Positions 6,918 to 10,388 of a DNA stretch of 10,388 nt are shown here, one piece after another. The stretch comes from Pseudomonadota bacterium (GTDB lineage Bacteria > Pseudomonadota > Alphaproteobacteria > Micropepsales > Micropepsaceae). The notes beneath the pieces were generated by a model. That model saw only the letters and a program-made list of their open reading frames with translations. It was not told where the DNA came from and did no database searches. The position numbers and the translations under genes were made by a program. Position 1 is the first letter of the stretch. Every line of letters starts with the position of its first letter. Location of the stretch: NCBI GenBank assembly GCA_021808875.1, contig JAKBAU010000107.1, forward strand, positions 1 to 10,388. Reading direction: 5' to 3'.

Positions 6918-7606
6918 GGCGCGGTATCCTCTTCGCTCTGATAACCAGTGATGATGATGCCGCCCGGATCCGTCAGACGTTGAGCGGCTTGGAGCGTGTC
7001 GACCTGCTCGAACTGCTCGGTGGCGGTCCAGGTCGTGACCAGCGCCGCATCGCTGCCCTCGGTAACAATCCGCTGGTAGCGCACCTCAGCGACGCCCGGC
7101 CCGATCAGTGCCACCGAGATCGGCTCGACGGTAATCACGCCATTCTTACCGATCGTCACCTGCGGCGATTGCGGGTTCGGGTAATTGAACCATGCCTGAT
7201 AGGCTGACTTGGCCGCCTCGTCCGACATGCCGGAGACGATGTCATAGCGATAGCGCGCGGTATCGAAGGAATAGCCCTCGCGCATCTGCACATATTCCCA
7301 GAGCGCGGCGCGGATCACCGCCTCATCGGCACTCGCCGGCAGGCTCGAAAGCGCTACGGAATTATCGATTGTGCCATCGGGCCGGATCAGAAAATAAACC
7401 GGCACCAGTTTGGTGAGCGGCAACATCGAGGTCACCGCCCAGGCGAGTCCGAGATTGGCGGCCATCGAGACACCAAACGCCACCAGCGCCCCCCTGGAGA
7501 GCAGGCGCGCTGACCGCACCCGCGCCTCTTGGAACGACACGACCTCTTTATAGTGCTTCTCGAGCATAGGGCTTGTCACCGGAAAGGTGCCGGAATTCTG
7601 GCTCAT
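6914..7606 (-). CDS. virB8: VirB8 inner-membrane assembly factor
   Basis: VirB8 is a bitopic inner-membrane protein that nucleates T4SS assembly and contacts VirB9, VirB10 and other subunits through its periplasmic domain. It is 230 aa, the usual size. There is a short cytoplasmic N-terminus, one membrane helix (about 39-60) and the NTF2-like periplasmic domain. That domain has VPVYFLIRPDG (68-78), EYVQMREGYSF (104-114) and the family NP-x-SP motif as NPQSP (144-148). It ends with RLTDPGGIIITGY (210-222). The start at 7606 lies nine bases after the virB7 stop; the G-rich run straddling that stop (TAGGGGGCGG) serves as ribosome-binding site. The end overlaps virB9 by four bases. Confidence 0.96.
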   Translation of the reverse strand: MSQNSGTFPVTSPMLEKHYKEVVSFQEARVRSARLLSRGALVAFGVSMAANLGLAWAVTSMLPLTKLVPVYFLIRPDGTIDNSVALSSLPASADEAVIRAALWEYVQMREGYSFDTARYRYDIVSGMSDEAAKSAYQAWFNYPNPQSPQVTIGKNGVITVEPISVALIGPGVAEVRYQRIVTEGSDAALVTTWTATEQFEQVDTLQAAQRLTDPGGIIITGYQSEEDTAP

Positions 7607-7615
7607 CGCCGCCCC

Positions 7616-7915
7616 CTACCGGTCCACGACAACCGGCGGTGCCGCCAGATCCTGCGGCGTTGGCTGCCAGTGCCCGGTGTTCAAGGCAAAGACCGGCCCT
7701 GATGCCACCGCCAGAGGGTCGGGGTTCGCGCACCCCGCCAACAGCCCGCAGGTGAGAATGACCAGCAACAGCCGAATGACCCGGATTGGGACGGCAATGA
7801 TTGCCGGCATCGGCTTTTTGGAGATGAACTTGCGATAGAGTGCCCAGATTAGGATTAGCAACAAAGGCAAATGAATGAGATTGCTGATCACGCTATTCCT
7901 GAGATCATGCATCAT
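7616..7915 (-). CDS. virB7: VirB7 lipoprotein with an N-terminal membrane-segment extension
   Basis: VirB7 is the small outer-membrane lipoprotein that stabilises VirB9 in the T4SS core ring. Identity rests on SGPVFALNTGHWQPTPQDL (72-90), which closely parallels the KGPIFPLN...RWQPTPSDL stretch of Agrobacterium VirB7 as I recall it. A lipobox LAGC lies at 59-62. The frame begins at tandem ATGs (7915/7912) overlapping the virB6 stop. GGGGAGGG at 7917-7924 is spaced five bases from the second ATG, so 98 aa is slightly better supported than 99. The first 35 residues hold a separate membrane segment (about 10-28) and a KK pair, so the lipoprotein signal would be internal. An internal ATG at 7810 would give a conventional 64-aa precursor with a 26-residue signal peptide and a 38-residue mature lipoprotein, but has only a weak ribosome-binding site. 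Identity is sure, start uncertain. Confidence 0.88.
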   Translation of the reverse strand: MMHDLRNSVISNLIHLPLLLILIWALYRKFISKKPMPAIIAVPIRVIRLLLVILTCGLLAGCANPDPLAVASGPVFALNTGHWQPTPQDLAAPPVVVDR

Positions 7916-8832
7916 ACCCTCCCCGGATTTGGACGTCCGCCACCACGGACCAGTTGCACCACGCGCCCGGCCTGCATGGCTGACGAGGCCATGCTCAAAG
8001 GGCTAACGGAGACACCGCCACCGAGATAGCTCGCGATGGCCGGCAAAAACGTGCAGATCAAACTGCCAAGCGTCAAAAACACCAGAAACTGAATGCAAAT
8101 CGTGACCGTCTCTGCGGTATTCGCGACGCTCAAACTTGTCATACTGACATTGAAATAAGCCGCATCGCCCTCGATGATGATGCTCAACACGATATCGATC
8201 AGGAGCGTAAGGATTGTCAGCCCGATCAGCTTGCCGATGAACCGGTCTGCTACGCCTCTCGTTGCCGCGAACAAATAGCCCGCCAAGACAAATGGCCCAA
8301 TGGAAACGATTACATCAATCATGATCTTGGTAGCCTCATAGATGAGGAACGTAATCCCGATCGGGAACACGATGAGGTCCTGCAAAAGCCCGAGTTCAAC
8401 CGAATAGAGAACATTGTAGAAGTTGAGGTTCTTCTCAGCAGTCGAGAACAGCTCATTGGCTTGGTTCCAGATTGCGTCAAACTGATGTGCGGTCGGCTGA
8501 GCTCCTGTCACGCCCAAGAAAGACGAAGCCAACCAATTGGGAATGCCGCTTGAGAAAAACGACACGATGTATTCGTTGTACAGCGTCGTCGACATCAGAA
8601 TGCCAACCACAAGACTGACCGAGATGATCCGTGATATGCCGGTCCTCACGCCAACATCACCACGCATCACCAATATACCGGTGACAACAATCCAGAGGAC
8701 GATCAACGCGGTCAGCGGCCCCTGTATGGTTGTCATGGCCGCATTCACGGTAGCCGTCATTCCATTGCTGAAAGGCTGCTGAATGGTTTGGTCAAACACG
8801 TAGAATGGATCAAGGTTGCTTGCGCTGGCCAT
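7912..8832 (-). CDS. virB6: VirB6 polytopic inner-membrane channel protein
   Basis: VirB6 is the multi-spanning inner-membrane subunit of the T4SS translocation path (VirB6/TrbL family). The 306-aa protein has about six hydrophobic segments, near 38-57, 66-83, 150-170, 172-191, 199-221 and 244-264. Between the second and third lies a long, mostly polar loop (about 84-148), the size expected for the central periplasmic loop of the family. Features such as IGPFVLAGYLFAATRGVADRF (178-198) and a C-terminal positively charged tail (RVV...RGGGRPNPGR) fit VirB6. The ATG at 8832 follows the upstream gene by eight bases with GAGG six bases ahead. The coding DNA is about 50% GC by hand count, clearly below the virD4 lines (63-70%); this may partly reflect hydrophobic codons. 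Confidence 0.95.
   Translation of the reverse strand: MASASNLDPFYVFDQTIQQPFSNGMTATVNAAMTTIQGPLTALIVLWIVVTGILVMRGDVGVRTGISRIISVSLVVGILMSTTLYNEYIVSFFSSGIPNWLASSFLGVTGAQPTAHQFDAIWNQANELFSTAEKNLNFYNVLYSVELGLLQDLIVFPIGITFLIYEATKIMIDVIVSIGPFVLAGYLFAATRGVADRFIGKLIGLTILTLLIDIVLSIIIEGDAAYFNVSMTSLSVANTAETVTICIQFLVFLTLGSLICTFLPAIASYLGGGVSVSPLSMASSAMQAGRVVQLVRGGGRPNPGRV
7917..7924 (-). promoter_or_regulatory. Strong ribosome-binding site at the virB6/virB7 junction
   Basis: GGGGAGGG lies in the final virB6 codons, five bases from the ATG at 7912 when measured from GGAGG and only two from the ATG at 7915. It argues that the extended virB7 frame is translated, not just the internal start at 7810. Confidence 0.6.
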
Positions 8833-8840
8833 GGCTTACC

Positions 8841-9191
8841 TCATGGTGATTTCTGATTTGAAGTCGGGTGTGCTGTACCCGAACCGAATGCCGCCGCAGC
8901 ATTCGCGTAATCCGCACCCGCGAGTTGCGCATCGGCAGAGGCCGCATTTTGGCAAGCTGCCTGCGGCAATGTCGCAGCATCACCAGCACAGCGCTGCTCA
9001 TCTTGCTTTAAAATTTCCGGGTGCTGCACATACCATGCTGCCGAATGAATCTGCGGTGGTGCAGTCAATGCCGGCGTCATGGGCGGTGGCAAGTCCGCAT
9101 CCTTCGTACGGTTATTTACAACCACCAGATAAAATGTGCCGCAGCCGCCAAGCACGATCAAACCGCCAACAATGAGTTTTACGTTCAGCAT
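8841..9191 (-). CDS. eexN: EexN-like entry-exclusion protein
   Basis: Entry-exclusion proteins in the recipient envelope prevent uptake of a plasmid already present. The 116-aa protein has an N-terminal hydrophobic stretch (5-25), a Pro-rich linker (about 34-47) and a conserved-looking segment WYVQHPEI...C...CQNA (53-82). The Tyr-x-x-His/Asn-Pro-Glu and paired-Cys-Asn-Ala pattern is that of EexN-family lipoproteins. A lipobox-like LGGC ends at Cys17, but hydrophobic residues continue to 25 (TFYLVVV), so it may be a simple membrane anchor rather than a lipoprotein. The C-terminus is Ala-rich and then polar. Its place between virB5 and virB6 matches eex between traC and traD on pKM101, which strengthens the call. 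It starts two bases after the virB5 stop. Confidence 0.78.
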   Translation of the reverse strand: MLNVKLIVGGLIVLGGCGTFYLVVVNNRTKDADLPPPMTPALTAPPQIHSAAWYVQHPEILKQDEQRCAGDAATLPQAACQNAASADAQLAGADYANAAAAFGSGTAHPTSNQKSP

Positions 9192-9193
9192 GG

Positions 9194-9919
9194 CTATTGC
9201 CCCGCGCTATCTGCTGATGCGGCTTGGCTATAATCTGACGCCGCATCGGTCATATCCTCGACATATTGTTCCTTCTCCTGCTGCTGCTCCGAGAGCGCCT
9301 GTTCGCTCGCCAGCACCTGCAGGTTCTGCGCCTGGGCCTGCTGGGCCTGCACGAACTGGCTCTCGGTGGCGATGCGGCCATTGATGGCATCGACCTGGGT
9401 GATCGACGTCGCCGTACTCAAATCCTCTTCGAGGTTCGGCAACTCCTGCAGACGCTGTTGGATGGCGGCGAGATTGGTTGCGGCAATACCCTCGATATTG
9501 GCAATCGCCTGGCCATTATCATTGAGCTGCGCGCTGGCCGCCGAACCATCACTTGGCGAATAGACATGGTTCTGGTTGTAATATGTCGCGCCGGCTCCCG
9601 AAGGTGCGGTGGTGCCGCCCAAGAGGCCCGTGATGGCATTGGCGGCCGGCATCGGGTTCTCAAGCGTCTGGCTTTCCAGATTGGTCGCCATGCCCAGAAT
9701 ATTCGTCGGGTTGGTGAACATCTGATAGGTCTGCTCGAGCTGGGCCAATTGCGCCTTGAGCTGTTCAACCTCGATCACGGCTTGTGCCGCCGTCTTGATG
9801 TTCTGCGCCAAATTGGCACCATCAATCACCGGGATCTGCGCCTCGGCCCTCGTGCAGAAGCTCAGATTCAGCACAAGGCAAGCTAAGAGTATAGCGGACG
9901 CGAACAGGGCTGGTCTCAT
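9194..9919 (-). CDS. virB5: VirB5 minor pilus protein
   Basis: VirB5 is a secreted periplasmic and pilus-tip protein thought to act in adhesion and pilus biogenesis. The 241-aa precursor has a signal peptide with probable cleavage after AEA (residue 27). It is followed by QIPVIDGANLAQNIKTA (28-44), the characteristic mature N-terminus of VirB5/TraC proteins. The rest is mostly helical: a first coiled-coil-like stretch (44-68), a Gly/Ser/Asn-rich central part (about 98-140), and Gln/Glu/Ala-rich helices (140-235) typical of the three-helix-bundle fold. The only two cysteines (14 and 22) are in the signal peptide. The ATG at 9919 follows the virB4 stop by 12 bases and has AGGAG well placed upstream. 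Confidence 0.93.
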   Translation of the reverse strand: MRPALFASAILLACLVLNLSFCTRAEAQIPVIDGANLAQNIKTAAQAVIEVEQLKAQLAQLEQTYQMFTNPTNILGMATNLESQTLENPMPAANAITGLLGGTTAPSGAGATYYNQNHVYSPSDGSAASAQLNDNGQAIANIEGIAATNLAAIQQRLQELPNLEEDLSTATSITQVDAINGRIATESQFVQAQQAQAQNLQVLASEQALSEQQQEKEQYVEDMTDAASDYSQAASADSAGQ

Positions 9920-9931
9920 GGCAATCTCCTG

Positions 9932-10388
9932 TCAATCCTTCGCATTGTGGTAGGTGTGCAGAAATTCCGGCAGCCAAAGCTCGGGCTGATCGCCCAGTCT
10001 TTGGCGCAACGCTTCAGCAAAGCGCACGGTATTGGCGCGGCCCGACAGAACCGCGACGTAATCGCGCAATTCCGTCAGATCGAATTCGCAAATCACGCTC
10101 GCCTGCTCGCGCTTGAGCAAAAAGCGGCGCTTGCCGATGGTCATGTCCTCACGCACGGCGCGATATTCGCCCTCGGTGCATTTCAGCCCGTCGATATAGA
10201 CGGCTCGGTCGGCGGTCGGTGATGGGAACATGATCTTGGTCTGGCACTGGGCGACGATCGACGGCCCGAGCGGGCTTTCGAGAATATGCTCGGGCATCTG
10301 CAGCGCCAGGAATATGGCGCCGTTGCTCTTGCGCACGGTGAGCAGCAGATTATCGACGACCGACGCGAATTGCGGGTTTTTGAGATAG
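9932..10388 (-). CDS. virB4: VirB4 ATPase, C-terminal 151 residues (partial)
   Basis: The frame is open to the right edge, so only the end of this roughly 800-residue T4SS ATPase is present; the Walker A and B motifs lie outside. VirB4 is the largest energising ATPase of the channel and pilus machinery. Visible landmarks are LTVRKSNGAIFLALQMPE (the late R-K-x-NG...A-x-Q-x-P motif of VirB4/TraC ATPases), then IVAQCQTKIMFPSP with the conserved Q-x-x-TKI-x-x-P stretch. Next come YIDGLKCTEGEYRAVRE and RRFLLKRE followed by a short beta stretch. It closes with a C-terminal region matching VirB4 ends (FAEALRQRLGDQPELWLPEF). A GTG at 10336 is an internal codon, not the start. It is the first gene of the operon visible here; virB1-virB3 would be expected further upstream. 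Confidence 0.94.
   Translation of the reverse strand, partial: YLKNPQFASVVDNLLLTVRKSNGAIFLALQMPEHILESPLGPSIVAQCQTKIMFPSPTADRAVYIDGLKCTEGEYRAVREDMTIGKRRFLLKREQASVICEFDLTELRDYVAVLSGRANTVRFAEALRQRLGDQPELWLPEFLHTYHNAKD

Noticed and set aside
9266..9886. 206-codon plus-strand open frame opposite virB5
   Set aside because: It is the antisense shadow of a well-supported secreted VirB5. Its Leu/Arg/Gly-rich composition mirrors the Gln/Ala codons on the other strand.
1..10388. CRISPR arrays, tRNA or rRNA genes, insertion sequences
   Set aside because: No spaced DNA repeats, RNA-gene features, transposase frames or terminal inverted repeats were seen; coding density leaves almost no room.

Overview
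The window is a single, densely packed minus-strand operon for conjugative DNA transfer. It holds most of a VirB/VirD4 type IV secretion system (T4SS) followed by the start of a MobF (TrwC-type) relaxase. The GC content (about 60-65% over most genes in hand counts), the close match of VirB7, VirB11 and VirD4 motifs to the Agrobacterium/Bartonella VirB group, and the relaxase type all suggest an alphaproteobacterium. The DNA is most likely a conjugative plasmid or an integrated conjugative element. An acetic-acid-bacterium or related host is a guess from memory of similar relaxases, not a demonstrated assignment.

Read in the direction of transcription (high to low coordinates) the order is: virB4 (3' end only, cut by the right edge), virB5, an EexN-like entry-exclusion gene, virB6, virB7, virB8, virB9, virB10, virB11, virD4, a 74-aa unknown, a 115-bp gap with a small hairpin, a 139-aa unknown, and the first 367 codons of the relaxase (cut by the left edge). 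Genes overlap by 1-11 bases or are separated by 0-12 bases, so translation is probably coupled throughout. The only real non-coding gap is 1522-1636. No stretch longer than 300 bases lacks a gene, and no plus-strand gene is supported.

The genes form one machine. VirB4 and VirB11 are the ATPases, and VirB6, VirB8 and VirB10 are the inner-membrane and channel parts. VirB7, VirB9 and the C-terminus of VirB10 form the outer-membrane core, and VirB5 is a minor pilus component. The Eex-like protein would block redundant mating. VirD4 couples the channel to the relaxase-DNA complex, and the relaxase nicks and pilots the strand. virB1-virB3 and the start of virB4 are presumably beyond the right edge; the rest of the relaxase is beyond the left edge.

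This is not a wholly new system, but several details merit attention. The relaxase carries three tandem copies (43-residue period) of an element that, as I recall it, occurs once in classical MobF relaxases. VirB7 has an N-terminal extension with its own membrane segment in front of a complete lipoprotein signal, lying in an AT-rich patch shared with virB6. The VirB7-VirB9 disulfide known from Agrobacterium cannot form, because VirB9 has no cysteine. Two unrecognised small genes sit between the coupling protein and the relaxase, flanking the hairpin-bearing gap.
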